This document shows, in pieces, positions 15,649 through 24,892 of a stretch of 64,000 bases of DNA (positions within the stretch are counted from its first letter, which is position 1; each line of letters starts with the position of its first letter). The stretch comes from Sideroxydans lithotrophicus. GTDB taxonomy: Bacteria; Pseudomonadota; Gammaproteobacteria; Burkholderiales; Gallionellaceae. Under the pieces are notes generated by a model. The model searched no databases, was not told the DNA's origin, and worked only from the letters and a program-made list of their open reading frames with translations. The translations under genes were made by a program, and so were the position numbers. The DNA lies in NCBI GenBank assembly GCA_020723185.1, contig DYJI01000006.1:124001-188000 (forward strand), given 5' to 3'.

Positions 15649-16323
15649 ATGTTGCGCTTTGCTTTGTTGCTTGGGTCTTTCTTTGTGAGTGGGTGGGCAT
15701 TGGCGGAACCGGCGGTGTACAACCGCGTGGATTTCCAGGTGGAGGCGGCACGCGAGGTGGCGAACGATCTGCTGACCGCGACCTTGACGGTGGATATCCA
15801 GGACAAACAGCCCGCGCGCGTTGCGCAGCAGATGAATGCCGCGCTGAACGATGCGCTCAAGAAGGCGGCGGCGTTCAGTGCGGTGAAGGCGAGCAGCGGC
15901 AACCAGCAGACCTTTCCCGTGTATGGCAGGAACAACCAGATCGAGGCTTGGCACGGCCACGGCGAGATCCGCATCGAGTCGCGCGATTTCAAGGCGGCGG
16001 GCGAGCTGATCATGCAGTTGCAGTCCGGCATGCAGCTGGGCGGCGTGCAGTTTTCCGTGTCAGCCGACACGCGCGCGCGGATCGAGAATGCGCTGATCAC
16101 CGAGGCGATCAAGGCCTTCCAGCAGCGCGCCGAGGCGATACGCACCGCCGTGGGCGCGAAGGCTTACAAGACTGTGCATATGGGCATCAACAGCGGCATG
16201 CCGAACTACCCCATGCCGATGATGCGCGCGGCCAAGGTGAGTTCTTCCATCTCGGCACCGGAATTCGCCGGGGGTGACAGCCGCATGACCGTGCAGATCA
16301 GCGGGACGATAGAGACCCATTGA
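15649..16323 (+). CDS. SIMPL (DUF541) domain secreted protein
   Basis: A 224-aa protein from the ATG with GGGAGG upstream. A signal peptide (MLRFALLLGSFFVSGWALA) is followed by a SIMPL/DUF541 domain: FQVEAAREVANDLLTATLTVDIQDKQPARVAQQMN, TFPVYGRNNQIEAWHGHGEIRIESRDF, and the C-terminal VSSSISAPEF...VQISGTIE block. Bacterial relatives are periplasmic proteins linked to oxidative or envelope stress, with unclear mechanism. The length is typical (about 220-240 aa). Confidence 0.88.
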   Translation: MLRFALLLGSFFVSGWALAEPAVYNRVDFQVEAAREVANDLLTATLTVDIQDKQPARVAQQMNAALNDALKKAAAFSAVKASSGNQQTFPVYGRNNQIEAWHGHGEIRIESRDFKAAGELIMQLQSGMQLGGVQFSVSADTRARIENALITEAIKAFQQRAEAIRTAVGAKAYKTVHMGINSGMPNYPMPMMRAAKVSSSISAPEFAGGDSRMTVQISGTIETH

Positions 16324-16362
16324 GTCAGCCACATTCACGTGGCCAGCGGATTTGCGGCACCA

Positions 16363-16608
16363 CTAGAGGGTGGGGTGTTTCCCGGTCTGGCTTTCTTTTT
16401 TTGCGAACAATGCGCAAAGACCTTCGGCGAACTGGTTCACGCGATGCGTGTTTGCCGAGTGATGACCGGACTCACAACTGACGATCTCGCAGTGATGGTA
16501 CATCTGCTTCAGTTTGCGTTCTGCTTCCGCCCGATCCCTGCCCGAGATCATCAGACGCGCGATAGGCAGGCCGTCGCGTGTCCTTATGGAAAAAAAGAAT
16601 TTATGCAT
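16363..16608 (-). CDS. Small hypothetical protein
   Basis: An 81-aa protein (MHKFFFSIRTRDGLPIARLMISGRDRAEAERKLKQMYHHCEIVSC...) starting at the ATG preceded by GGGGAGAG. The first 45 residues look like a small alpha/beta domain with a basic helix (DRAEAERKLKQMYHH). The tail is helical and ends in a basic stretch. Similar short proteins with the 'SGRDRAEAERKL' pattern are common and uncharacterised. It converges with the SIMPL gene, leaving about 40 nt. Confidence 0.65.
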   Translation of the reverse strand: MHKFFFSIRTRDGLPIARLMISGRDRAEAERKLKQMYHHCEIVSCESGHHSANTHRVNQFAEGLCALFAKKESQTGKHPTL

Positions 16609-16842
16609 GTCTCTCCCCGTCAAGTCCTTCAACTTTCGCGGCGATCATATTTATTTTCTTGTGATCCCGGACTGCCGTTACGATCGGTCGCGCAATAACC
16701 TTAACATATATGCGGCTTTGGGGTTGCATCAATCTTCGCTGATGGCTGCCAGCAGATGGGCAGTTCCACCTGCCACTTCCCGATGGCGCTAACGGCTTGA
16801 GTTAGAATCCGCTCCGCCTTTGCGACCCATCAATACCATTCC

Positions 16843-17898
16843 ATGCGTCTCTCCCTCCTCCGTCAACGCTTGTACGACCTCGGCGCGAAACCCTGCCATG
16901 CAGACCGTTTGCTGCGCGGCTGGTGCCAGGTGCGGTCTTACGACATCAAGGGCAGTCCGGCGGCGACCTTCTTCCCTGCCGCGATGCGTGCAGCCTTGCC
17001 TGCCATCGAGGCGGAGCTGGAGGGCTTGGCGCGGATGCATGGCGAATATCCTGCCGATGCGGAAGTGGTGCGCTTGCTGGTGGAACTCAACGACGGGCAG
17101 ATGGTGGAGAGTGTGTTGCTGCCGCGCGGCGGGCTGTGCATCTCGACGCAGGTGGGTTGCGCGGTGGGCTGTGTGTTCTGCATGAGCGGCCGCGCCGGTT
17201 TGTTGCGCCAACTGAGCAGCGCGGAGATCGTGGCGCAGGTGGTGCTGGCGCGCAGACGCCGCGCGGTGAGCAAGGTGGTGTTCATGGGCATGGGCGAGCC
17301 GGCGCACAATCTGGACAATGTGCTGGAAGCTATCGAGGTGCTGGGGATGCAGGGCAACATCCCGCACAAGAACCTGGTGCTTTCGACGGTGGGGGATCTG
17401 CGGGTGTTCGAGCGGTTGCCGCAGGAGACCGTGAAGCCCGCCCTCGCGCTGTCGCTGCATGCCACCGACGATGCGTTGCGGGCGACGCTGTTGCCGCATG
17501 CGCCGCTGATACCGGTGGCCGAGCTGGTGGAAAGTTGCGAGGTGTATGCACGCGCGACGGGATATCCGACGCAGTACCAGTGGACCTTGATCGAAGGGAT
17601 GAACGACAGTGATGATGAGTTGTCGCGCATCGTCGAGCTGCTCAGCGGCAAATACGCGATTATGAATTTCATCCCGTTCAACGATGTGGACGGCCTGCCC
17701 TACCGCCGCCCTTCTGCCGAACGCATGGCGCGCATGGTGGGCACGCTGAAACAGAACGGTATCGTGACGCAGTTGCGCGATTCGGCGGGGCAGGAGGTGG
17801 AAGGTGCCTGCGGTCAGTTACGCGCAAGGCATGCGACAGCCGGGCAGACCGTCACTCGTCTGGAAATGCGGAAGAAGGCGTTGTTACAAGATTTGTGA
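16843..17898 (+). CDS. RlmN/Cfr-family radical SAM methyltransferase
   Basis: A 351-aa protein of the RlmN/Cfr family, which methylates C2 or C8 of adenine in 23S rRNA (and tRNA for RlmN). It has the C-x3-C-x2-C cluster motif in VGCAVGCVFCMSG, the GMGEPAHNLDNV block and the C-terminal methyl-carrier Cys in EVEGACGQL. It is shorter than classical RlmN (about 380 aa) and diverges around the cluster (CMSGRAGLLRQL instead of C-TG-QGF-RNL), so it may be a paralogue with a different target base or RNA. A TAGAAT about 40 nt upstream of the ATG is a candidate -10. Confidence 0.85.
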   Translation: MRLSLLRQRLYDLGAKPCHADRLLRGWCQVRSYDIKGSPAATFFPAAMRAALPAIEAELEGLARMHGEYPADAEVVRLLVELNDGQMVESVLLPRGGLCISTQVGCAVGCVFCMSGRAGLLRQLSSAEIVAQVVLARRRRAVSKVVFMGMGEPAHNLDNVLEAIEVLGMQGNIPHKNLVLSTVGDLRVFERLPQETVKPALALSLHATDDALRATLLPHAPLIPVAELVESCEVYARATGYPTQYQWTLIEGMNDSDDELSRIVELLSGKYAIMNFIPFNDVDGLPYRRPSAERMARMVGTLKQNGIVTQLRDSAGQEVEGACGQLRARHATAGQTVTRLEMRKKALLQDL

Positions 17899-17919
17899 GC
17901 GCAAGCCCGTCGGGCGCGG

Positions 17920-18495
17920 TCACTTGGTGGTGAGCACTGTGTTCAATACGTTCAGGGTGCGCATGACTTCGTGGAAGGCGATGCGTACTTCTCCGTCCAT
18001 GATCTTCTTCGCTGCGGCGAGATTCTTTTCCTGGATGTTCTTCACCACGAAACCGGCTGCGGTATGCAGGCGGGAGTGCTGTTCGGTCAGGGTCTGGATG
18101 CCTTTGTTGTTCGGGCCGAAAACGGTCTTTGCCGGGCCGTGCAGCCACTTGCCCAGATCGCACAGGTCGTCGCGCATGATCTGTTCAAGCTGCACATCCC
18201 CTTTCGTTTTGCCATCCAGATAGTTCTGCAGGCTCAGCTTCCACGCGATGTGAGCTTCGATCTCGTCCATGACGTTGATCTCGTTCTTGACCGCCTCACG
18301 CTGGTCGTCGGACAGACCGAACAGCTTGATCAACGCATCTTTGAGCAGCTTCACCGAGACCAGGATCACCAGACCCGACACCGCGCTGGAGATCAACAGT
18401 TGATCGGCACTGAGCTTGCCGAACAGGATAAGCACCAGTTCGACGCTGATGCCAAATACGATGACGACGTTGATAATGAACGAGAGCTTTTTCAT
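17920..18495 (-). CDS. Membrane-anchored CZB (chemoreceptor zinc-binding) domain protein
   Basis: A 191-aa protein with two membrane helices (about 5-25 and 32-50) and a cytoplasmic CZB domain. The zinc ligands of the 3His-1Cys motif are all visible: His82 (EAHIAWK), Cys112 (LCDLGKWLHG), His140 and His144 (EQHSRLHTAAG). CZB domains tune diguanylate cyclases and chemoreceptors by zinc occupancy, normally fused to them. Here the domain stands alone on a membrane anchor. It converges with the RlmN-like gene. Confidence 0.85.
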   Translation of the reverse strand: MKKLSFIINVVIVFGISVELVLILFGKLSADQLLISSAVSGLVILVSVKLLKDALIKLFGLSDDQREAVKNEINVMDEIEAHIAWKLSLQNYLDGKTKGDVQLEQIMRDDLCDLGKWLHGPAKTVFGPNNKGIQTLTEQHSRLHTAAGFVVKNIQEKNLAAAKKIMDGEVRIAFHEVMRTLNVLNTVLTTK

Positions 18496-18661
18496 CGACC
18501 ACCATACTGTGTGAGATTTGACTGCTCAAAAGGACCGCATCATCCCGGCCAATCGCCTTGCATTTACACGGCGCGGGCGCATTCTACGCTAAGCCATTGA
18601 AATATCGCGATCAATTTGTTGCTTTTATGCAATCAACGAACCCCGGCATGCCCCGCCTCGC

Positions 18662-18970
18662 TCATTTCACTTCTTTGGGATCGACCACTCGTATCACTTC
18701 GCCTTCAAAAACTTCGTCGTTGCTGGCGCGCTGTTCACGCATCACGGATTGGCTCTGCTCTGAGAATGCACGCATCTGTTTGTGCACTCCGCGCATCTTC
18801 CACCAGATGTATGCCCATGCGATCAGACCGACGACGGCGATGACCGCGAAGAACACTGCTGAGAACATCAAGGCAACGACGGCAACCGCGATGGTGACGA
18901 CCACCCCCACGATCTTGCGCAAAAGGCTGGGCGGGTTGGCGGGAGGGGGCATTACGAATCGGATCTGCAT
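18662..18970 (-). CDS. Small membrane protein
   Basis: A 102-aa protein with one long or two short hydrophobic segments at about 20-58 (KIVGVVVTIAVAVVALMFSAVFFAVIAVVGLIAWAYIWW, shown here only as its residue span of alternating Val/Ala), then a basic turn (KMRGVHKQMRAF) and an acidic tail (DEVFEGEVIRVVD). It lies just downstream of clpB on the same strand with a 66-nt gap and might be co-transcribed. No family was recognised. Confidence 0.65.
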   Translation of the reverse strand: MQIRFVMPPPANPPSLLRKIVGVVVTIAVAVVALMFSAVFFAVIAVVGLIAWAYIWWKMRGVHKQMRAFSEQSQSVMREQRASNDEVFEGEVIRVVDPKEVK

Positions 18971-19036
18971 CAAGGAAGCCTTGTGTGGATTGGAAAGGAC
19001 GGCGCGCCGGATCGAACCGGCACGCCGATCTGCTGC

Positions 19037-21622
19037 TTAAGCTTTGTCGAAGCGCATCACACCACTGTCGCAATCCACCTTGATGGTGTCCTTCGCGGTG
19101 AAACGACCTTCGAGGATGTGCTTGGCGAGCGGGTTCTCCAGTTGCGCCTGGATGGCACGCTTGAGCGGACGCGCGCCGTACACAGGATCGAAGCCCGCAT
19201 TGGCGATCTCGGCCAGGGCGGCTTCCGTGATCTCCAGCTTCATCTCCATCGCGGCCAGGCGTTTCTCCAGATACTGCAACTGGATGCGCGCGATGGACTT
19301 GATGTTCTTCTCGTCCAGCGCATGGAACACCACCACCTCGTCGATGCGGTTGATGAACTCGGGGCGGAAATAGCTCTTCACCTCGCCCATCACCGCCAGC
19401 TTCACCACCTGATAGTCGTCACCTTGCATCTGCTGGATCATCTGCGAGCCCAGGTTGGAAGTCATCACGATCACGGTGTTCTTGAAATCCACGGTGCGGC
19501 CCTGGCCGTCGGTCATGCGGCCGTCGTCCAGCGCCTGCAGCAGCACGTTGAACACGTCCGGGTGCGCCTTCTCCACCTCGTCCAGCAGGATGACGCTGTA
19601 CGGCTTGCGGCGCACCGCCTCGGTCAAGCCACCGCCTTCTTCGTAGCCGACATAGCCCGGCGGCGCGCCGATCAGGCGCGCGACGGAATGCTTCTCCATG
19701 TATTCGCTCATGTCGATGCGGATCAGGTGCTCTTCGGAATCGAACATGAAGCCGGCCAGCGCCTTGCACAGCTCGGTCTTGCCCACGCCGGTGGGGCCGA
19801 GGAACAGGAAGGAACCATACGGACGGTTCGGGTCGGACAGACCCGAACGCGAACGGCGGATGGCGTCGGACACGAGGCGCACGGCTTCGTCCTGCCCCAC
19901 CACGCGTTCGTGCAGTTTCTCTTCCATCTTGAGCAATTTGTCGCGCTCGCCCTGCATCATCTTCGACACGGGGATGCCGGTCGCGCGGCTCACCACCTCG
20001 GCGATCTCTTCCGCTCCGACCTGGGTGCGCAGCAGTTTGTTCTTCTGCGCGCCGCCTTCGGCCTCGCGCTGCGCGGCCTCCTTCAGTTTGGCTTCCAGTT
20101 GCGGCAGCTTGCCGTATTGCAGCTCGGCCACTTTCTCCAGCTTGCCTTCGCGTTGCAAACGGTTGATCTCGGCCTTCACCTGGTCGATCTCTTCCTTCAC
20201 GTGCGCGGTGCCCTGTGCTGCGCCCTTCTCGGCCTTCCACACCTCTTCCAGGTCGGCGTATTCGCGCGACAGTTTGGCGATCTCGTCCTCGATCAGGGTG
20301 AAACGTTTCTGCGAAGCCTCGTCCTTCTCCTTCTTCACCGCTTCGCGTTCGATCTTCAACTGGATCAAACGGCGGTCGAGCTTGTCCATGACTTCCGGCT
20401 TGGAGTCGATCTCCATCTTGATGCGCGCGGCGGCCTCGTCGATCAGGTCGATGGCCTTGTCCGGCAGGAAGCGGTCGGTGATGTAGCGATGACTCAACTC
20501 GGCCGCTGCGACGATGGCCGGGTCGGTGATGTCCACGCCGTGGTGCAGTTCGTATTTCTCCTGCAAGCCGCGCAGGATGGCGATGGTGGATTCCACGGAG
20601 GGTTCGTCCACCAATACCTTCTGGAAGCGGCGCTCCAGCGCGGCATCCTTCTCGATGTATTTGCGGTATTCGTCCAGCGTGGTGGCACCGATGCAGTGCA
20701 GTTCGCCGCGCGCCAGTGCCGGCTTGAGCATGTTGCCCGCATCCATCGCGCCTTCGGCCTTGCCCGCGCCGACCATGGTGTGGATCTCGTCGATGAACAC
20801 GATGTTGCGGCCTTCGTCCTTGGCCAGTTCGTTCAGCACGGATTTCAGGCGCTCCTCGAACTCGCCGCGATATTTGGCGCCGGCCAGCAGAGCGGCCATG
20901 TCCAGCGACAGCACCTTCTTGCCTTTCAGCGTCTCGGGCACTTCCTCGTTGATGATGCGCTGCGCCAGACCTTCCACGATGGCGGTCTTGCCCACGCCGG
21001 GTTCGCCGATCAGCACCGGGTTGTTCTTGGTGCGGCGTTGCAGCACCTGTATCGCACGGCGGATCTCGTCGTCGCGGCCGATGACCGGATCGAGCTTGCC
21101 CTGACGGGCGCGCTCGGTGAGGTCGAGGGTGAATTTCTTGAGTGCTTCGCGCTGCCCTTCCGCTTCCTGCGAGCCGACGGACTCGCCGCCGCGCACGGCG
21201 TTGATGGCGGTCTCCAGCGCGGCGCGTGTGATGCCGTGTTGCTTGTACAGACGTCCGCATTCGCCCTTGTCGTTGGTGACGGCGAGCAGGAACATCTCGC
21301 TGGCGATGAACTGGTCGCCGCGTTTCTGCGCTTCCTTGTCGGTGAGGTTGAACAGGTTGGACAGGTCGCGACCGACCTGCACTTCGCCGCCGTGGCCTTC
21401 CACTTTGGGCAAGCGGGTCACGGCGTCGTTGAGCGCGCTCTTCAGCGCGTTGACGTTGCCGCCGGCGCGGGCCAGCAGCGAACCTGCCCCGCTGTCGGCA
21501 TCGTTGAGCATGGCCAGCAGCAGATGCTGCGGCTCGATGAACTGGTTGTCGGCGCCGACGGCCAGGCTTTGGGCATCGGACAGGGCTTGTTGCAGCTTGG
21601 TGGTGAATTTGTCGAAACGCAT
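19037..21622 (-). CDS. clpB: ClpB protein disaggregase
   Basis: An 861-aa Hsp100 chaperone, the usual ClpB length. It has the Clp N domain ([18 protein letters not shown]...), first AAA with Walker [14 protein letters not shown] and Walker [10 protein letters not shown], the coiled-coil middle domain that contacts DnaK, second AAA with [14 protein letters not shown] and [16 protein letters not shown], and the C-terminal D2-small domain. It threads aggregated protein with DnaK/DnaJ/GrpE. The ATG has an AAGGAG 8 nt upstream and a consensus heat-shock promoter about 36-64 nt upstream. Long frames on both other strands over this gene are shadows. Confidence 0.98.
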   Translation of the reverse strand: MRFDKFTTKLQQALSDAQSLAVGADNQFIEPQHLLLAMLNDADSGAGSLLARAGGNVNALKSALNDAVTRLPKVEGHGGEVQVGRDLSNLFNLTDKEAQKRGDQFIASEMFLLAVTNDKGECGRLYKQHGITRAALETAINAVRGGESVGSQEAEGQREALKKFTLDLTERARQGKLDPVIGRDDEIRRAIQVLQRRTKNNPVLIGEPGVGKTAIVEGLAQRIINEEVPETLKGKKVLSLDMAALLAGAKYRGEFEERLKSVLNELAKDEGRNIVFIDEIHTMVGAGKAEGAMDAGNMLKPALARGELHCIGATTLDEYRKYIEKDAALERRFQKVLVDEPSVESTIAILRGLQEKYELHHGVDITDPAIVAAAELSHRYITDRFLPDKAIDLIDEAAARIKMEIDSKPEVMDKLDRRLIQLKIEREAVKKEKDEASQKRFTLIEDEIAKLSREYADLEEVWKAEKGAAQGTAHVKEEIDQVKAEINRLQREGKLEKVAELQYGKLPQLEAKLKEAAQREAEGGAQKNKLLRTQVGAEEIAEVVSRATGIPVSKMMQGERDKLLKMEEKLHERVVGQDEAVRLVSDAIRRSRSGLSDPNRPYGSFLFLGPTGVGKTELCKALAGFMFDSEEHLIRIDMSEYMEKHSVARLIGAPPGYVGYEEGGGLTEAVRRKPYSVILLDEVEKAHPDVFNVLLQALDDGRMTDGQGRTVDFKNTVIVMTSNLGSQMIQQMQGDDYQVVKLAVMGEVKSYFRPEFINRIDEVVVFHALDEKNIKSIARIQLQYLEKRLAAMEMKLEITEAALAEIANAGFDPVYGARPLKRAIQAQLENPLAKHILEGRFTAKDTIKVDCDSGVMRFDKA

Positions 21623-21657
21623 GGTGCACTCCTTGACGGGAATTGTTGTCTGCCGGG

Positions 21658-21686
21658 TAAATGGGGCAGTCATCCGGGATTTCAAG
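21658..21686 (-). promoter_or_regulatory. Sigma-32 (RpoH) promoter of clpB
   Basis: On the minus strand CTTGAAA is followed after 13 nt by CCCCATTTA. This matches the RpoH consensus (CTTGAAA, 11-17 nt, CCCCATnT) almost perfectly. Transcription would start about 30 nt before the clpB Shine-Dalgarno. Confidence 0.88.
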
Positions 21687-21727
21687 TGGCTATTGACCGG
21701 GCACAGGCGGCGGGGTACGTTCCCATT

Positions 21728-22198
21728 ATGAACCTCGAAACCTGGGAATTGCTGAGTTATGTCGTCACCGTGGTCGGTCTGCCGCTGGCGATCTTCGTGT
21801 TCATCTTCGAGCAGCGCAAGGAGCGCGACAACGAGGACGAGGCGGTCTATCAACTGCTGTCGGACAACTACCAGGATTTCCTCAAGGTGGCGCTGGAACA
21901 TTCCGACCTGCGCCTGTTCTCGACCGAGAAGACCGGCGATCTGGACGACATCCAGCGTGAGCGCATGTATATCGTGTTCAGCATGCTGATCTCGCTGTTC
22001 GAGCGCGCTTACCTGTTGCTGTACGAGGACGACATGACGCCCAAGCAGTGGCGGCGCTGGCGTTCCTGGGAGGACTACATGCGCGAGTGGTGCCAGCGCG
22101 AGGATTTCCGCTCGGCGCTGGCCGAACAACTTGGCGGCGAGGACCCGGATTTCGTGAAGTATCTGAAAGCGCTGGCCGAAGAGCGCGCGCCGTCATGA
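21728..22198 (+). CDS. Membrane-anchored hypothetical protein
   Basis: A 156-aa protein diverging from clpB. It has one N-terminal membrane helix ([21 protein letters not shown]), then a highly charged helical domain ([78 protein letters not shown]). The pattern resembles small bacterial proteins annotated only as hypothetical. No ribosome-binding site is obvious before the ATG. The start is supported because upstream sequence in this frame is antisense to clpB. Confidence 0.75.
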   Translation: MNLETWELLSYVVTVVGLPLAIFVFIFEQRKERDNEDEAVYQLLSDNYQDFLKVALEHSDLRLFSTEKTGDLDDIQRERMYIVFSMLISLFERAYLLLYEDDMTPKQWRRWRSWEDYMREWCQREDFRSALAEQLGGEDPDFVKYLKALAEERAPS

Positions 22199-22250
22199 GC
22201 TGGATCTTGCCTGCTGTGATAGCCTTCGCGCCCTTGTCCATCCCTGAATC

Positions 22251-23195
22251 TTGATACCTGTGGCCCGCCTGTTCGACCTGCTCGCCAACCTGTTCCCGTT
22301 GTGGGTGCTGTCATGCAGCGGCCTGGCCCTGCTCTTCCCGCACTGGTTCACCTGGTTCAACGGCCAGATGATCGTGTGGGGCCTGGCGATGATCATGATA
22401 GGCATGGGCATCACGCTGGGCCTGGACGATTTCCGCCGCGTGCTGCAGATGCCGAAACAGGTGGTGATCGGCGTGTTCGCGCAGTTCGCCATCATGCCCT
22501 TCCTCGGCTGGTTCATCGCGCTGTCGCTGCACCTCGAACCGCAACTGGCGGTGGGCTTGATCCTCGTCGCCTGCTGCCCCGGCGGCACGGCGTCCAACGT
22601 GGTGAGCTACATCGCGAAAGCGGATGTGGCGCTGTCGGTGCTGATGACCATGTGCTCGACCTTCGCGGCAGTGGCGATGACGCCGCTGCTCACCAAATTG
22701 CTGGCAGGCGCGTATGTGCCGGTGGATGCGTGGAGCCTGTTCACCAGCACGGTGAAGGTGGTGCTGTTGCCGGTGGTGATCGGCATGCTGCTCAACCGCT
22801 ACGCGCACCGCAGCGTGCAGTCCATCCTGCCGGTCGCGCCGCTGGTGTCGGTGATCTTCATCGCGCTGATCTGCGCCAGCATCATCGGCAGCAACGCGGA
22901 CACGGTGAAGCATTCGGCGGGCGTGCTGTTCTCGGCGGTGGCCCTGCTGCATGCCGGCGGTTTCGCGTTGGGCTATGCGCTGGCGTGCGTGCTGCGCCTG
23001 AACGAACTGTCGGCGCGCACCATCTCCATCGAGGTGGGCATGCAGAATTCCGGGCTTGGGGCGGTGCTGGCACGCAGCAGCTTTCCGCAGATGGCGCTGG
23101 CGCCGGTGCCTTCCGCGATCTCGGCAAGTTTCCATTCGATCATCGGTAGCATATTGGCCGCCTGGTGGCGGTCGCGCCCGGCACACAAGGAGTAA
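22251..23195 (+). CDS. Bile acid:sodium symporter (BASS) family transporter
   Basis: A protein of about 314 aa with around ten hydrophobic helices. It has the BASS core motifs: MIGMGITLGLDDF, GLILVACCPGGTASNVVSYIAKADVALSV (the crossover region with the Na+ site) and SIEVGMQNSGLGAVLA. Family members move organic anions such as pyruvate, pantoate precursors or bile acids with sodium. The first codon is TTG at 22251 or GTG at 22260; neither has a convincing Shine-Dalgarno. It ends 3 nt before nadC, so it may share that operon. Confidence 0.9.
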   Translation: MIPVARLFDLLANLFPLWVLSCSGLALLFPHWFTWFNGQMIVWGLAMIMIGMGITLGLDDFRRVLQMPKQVVIGVFAQFAIMPFLGWFIALSLHLEPQLAVGLILVACCPGGTASNVVSYIAKADVALSVLMTMCSTFAAVAMTPLLTKLLAGAYVPVDAWSLFTSTVKVVLLPVVIGMLLNRYAHRSVQSILPVAPLVSVIFIALICASIIGSNADTVKHSAGVLFSAVALLHAGGFALGYALACVLRLNELSARTISIEVGMQNSGLGAVLARSSFPQMALAPVPSAISASFHSIIGSILAAWWRSRPAHKE

Positions 23196-23198
23196 AAC

Positions 23199-24035
23199 AT
23201 GAGTCTCACCCCGCATATCCGCGCCAACGTGAAAGCAGCGTTGGAAGAAGACATCGGCACGGGCGACCTGACCGCGCAGTTGATCCCCGAAGGCAGCAAG
23301 GCCCAGGCGACCGTCATCACGCGCGAGGATGCCGTACTGTGCGGCACCTTGTGGTTCGAGGAATGTTTCCTGACGCTGGATCCGGCTTGCCTCATCGAAT
23401 GGAAATTGAAGGAAGGCGAACGGGCCGAGGCCAACCAGACGCTGTGCGAGATAAGCGGCGATGCGCGCGCGATGCTGTCGGCCGAACGCCCGGCGCTGAA
23501 CTTCCTGCAGACGCTGTCGGCCGTGGCCACGGTGACGCGACGCTACGTAGAGGCCGCAGGCGGGCACAAGGCGAAGATCATGGACACACGCAAGACGCTG
23601 CCCGGCCTGCGCCATGCGCAGAAATACGCGGTGACGGTGGGAGGGGGGCGCAATCAGCGTGTAGGCCTGTTCGACGGCGTGCTGATCAAGGAGAACCACA
23701 TCGCGGCCGCGGGTGGCATCGGCAAGGTGATGGAACTTGCGTTCCGGGTGACACCACCGCATATCCCCATCCAGATCGAGGTGGAGAACATGGCCGAACT
23801 GGACGAAGCCCTGCTGGTCGGTGCCAAGCTCATCCTGCTGGACAACTTCACGGTGGCCGACATGAAACTGGCCGTGGAGCACGCCGCCGGTCGCGCCGAG
23901 CTGGAAGCCTCGGGCGGCATCACGCTGGAGAACATCCCGCTGATCGCCGCAACCGGCGTGGACCGCATCTCCATCGGCGCGCTGACCAAGGATGTGAAAG
24001 CCATCGACCTGTCGATGCGCGTGCTGCTTCCCTGA
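23199..24035 (+). CDS. nadC: Nicotinate-nucleotide pyrophosphorylase (quinolinate phosphoribosyltransferase)
   Basis: A 278-aa enzyme of NAD synthesis that converts quinolinate and PRPP to nicotinate mononucleotide and CO2. The conserved blocks are present: EEDIGTGDLTAQLIP, MDTRKTLPGLRHAQKYAV, GGGRNQRVGLFDGVLIKENH and the EASGGITLENI phosphate-binding region. Length matches the family. An AAGGAG precedes the ATG by 6 nt. It lies immediately after the BASS gene, which could transport a related carboxylate. Confidence 0.97.
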   Translation: MSLTPHIRANVKAALEEDIGTGDLTAQLIPEGSKAQATVITREDAVLCGTLWFEECFLTLDPACLIEWKLKEGERAEANQTLCEISGDARAMLSAERPALNFLQTLSAVATVTRRYVEAAGGHKAKIMDTRKTLPGLRHAQKYAVTVGGGRNQRVGLFDGVLIKENHIAAAGGIGKVMELAFRVTPPHIPIQIEVENMAELDEALLVGAKLILLDNFTVADMKLAVEHAAGRAELEASGGITLENIPLIAATGVDRISIGALTKDVKAIDLSMRVLLP

Positions 24036-24038
24036 GCC

Positions 24039-24162
24039 GTCATTCCGGCGAAAGCCGGAATCCAGATGATTGAGATAATTCCCACGCAGTGGGGCAAAAC
24101 CTGAAGTTGTCTACTTCGCAGCGTGTTTTCTTTGGCTGGATTCCGGCCTTCGCCGGAATGAC
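24039..24162. repeat. Inverted-repeat element of the GTCATNCCGGC family, copy 2
   Basis: Arms of 27 bp at 24039-24065 and 24136-24162 are inverted and differ at one position after reverse complementation. Each arm contains the short palindrome CCGGCGAAAGCCGG. About 70 bases lie between them. The layout is the same as at 5729-5853 but with TTCC/GGAA instead of TACC/GGTA arms. It lies between nadC and trxC and may form a long RNA hairpin at the end of the nadC transcript. Confidence 0.85.
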
Positions 24163-24230
24163 GTGTGGTGGGCTTGAATTCTCGCCGGCCACCCATATAT
24201 AAGGAATCGCTAATCAATCAAGGAGCGATC

Positions 24231-24665
24231 ATGTCCGACCCGAAACACATCGTCTGCCCGCATTGTGATGCGGTGAACCGCGTCCCCGCCGACAAGCTGT
24301 CAGCACAACCGACCTGCGGGAAATGCAAGCAAGCCTTGTTCGACGCGCATCCGGTCGAACTCACCGAGGCCAACTTCATGCGCCACATCTCGAACAGCGA
24401 CGTGCCGGTATTGGTGGATTTCTGGGCGCCCTGGTGCGGCCCGTGCAAGATGATGGCCCCGGCTTATGCACAAGCGGCGCAGCAACTGGAACCGCTCATG
24501 CGCGTAGTGAAGCTGGATACCGAACAGGCGCAACACCTCGCTGCGCAGTTCAACATCCGCAGCATCCCGACGCTGGCAGTTTTCAAAGGCGGGCGCGAGG
24601 TGGCGCGGCAGGCCGGTGCGATGGATGCACGCGGCATCGTGGCGTGGGCGAGATCGAAGATATGA
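24231..24665 (+). CDS. trxC: Thioredoxin 2
   Basis: A 144-aa thioredoxin of the TrxC type. The N-terminal zinc domain has two CxxC pairs (CPHC, CGKC) and the thioredoxin fold carries the WCGPC active site and the cis-Pro loop RSIPTLAVF. It reduces disulfides in the cytoplasm, often under OxyR control. An AAGGAGCGATC precedes the ATG. It overlaps the following lipoprotein gene by 4 nt. Confidence 0.96.
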   Translation: MSDPKHIVCPHCDAVNRVPADKLSAQPTCGKCKQALFDAHPVELTEANFMRHISNSDVPVLVDFWAPWCGPCKMMAPAYAQAAQQLEPLMRVVKLDTEQAQHLAAQFNIRSIPTLAVFKGGREVARQAGAMDARGIVAWARSKI

Positions 24666-24844
24666 CACGGATCGGCCTGCTCGCGCTGCTGTTGCTGGCA
24701 GGGTGTGCCGACCCGGCGCACAACCTGTATGAGGGGATACGACAAAGCAACGATGCGAAGCGCACGCCACAAGATCGCGCGATGCAGCCCGCGCCGGATC
24801 ACGACAGTTATCGGAAATCGCTGGAAAGCGCCGATTCAAAGTAA
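24662..24844 (+). CDS. Small lipoprotein
   Basis: A 60-aa protein whose ATG overlaps the trxC stop (ATGA). The signal sequence MTRIGLLALLLLAGC has a lipobox (LLAGC), so the mature protein begins at Cys15 and would be lipid-anchored, with Asp at +3 (CAD) and not at +2. The mature part is short, polar and Gln/Asp/Lys-rich (NLYEGIRQSNDAKRTPQDRAM). Its role is unknown. An intrinsic terminator follows at once. Confidence 0.75.
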   Translation: MTRIGLLALLLLAGCADPAHNLYEGIRQSNDAKRTPQDRAMQPAPDHDSYRKSLESADSK

Positions 24845-24845
24845 A

Positions 24846-24871
24846 AACGGGAAGCCGTCCGGCTTCCCGTT
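24846..24871. terminator. Bidirectional intrinsic terminator
   Basis: The stem AACGGGAAGCC/GGCTTCCCGTT with a short GTCC-type loop, flanked by A and T runs, lies between the trxC-lipoprotein pair and the end of the leftward FecR-domain gene. Confidence 0.85.
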
Positions 24872-24892
24872 CTCATTCCTGAAACTTTCGGA

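Noticed and set aside
18983-22198. Open frame of 1071 codons on the plus strand across clpB
   Set aside because: It is antisense to clpB, with the His/Leu/Gln-rich composition of a complement-frame shadow. Only its last 157 codons, beyond the clpB start, look like a gene (annotated at 21728).
22311-23882. Open frame of 523 codons on the minus strand opposite the BASS transporter and nadC
   Set aside because: It is antisense to two recognisable genes, with biased His/Arg/Gln composition and no domain.
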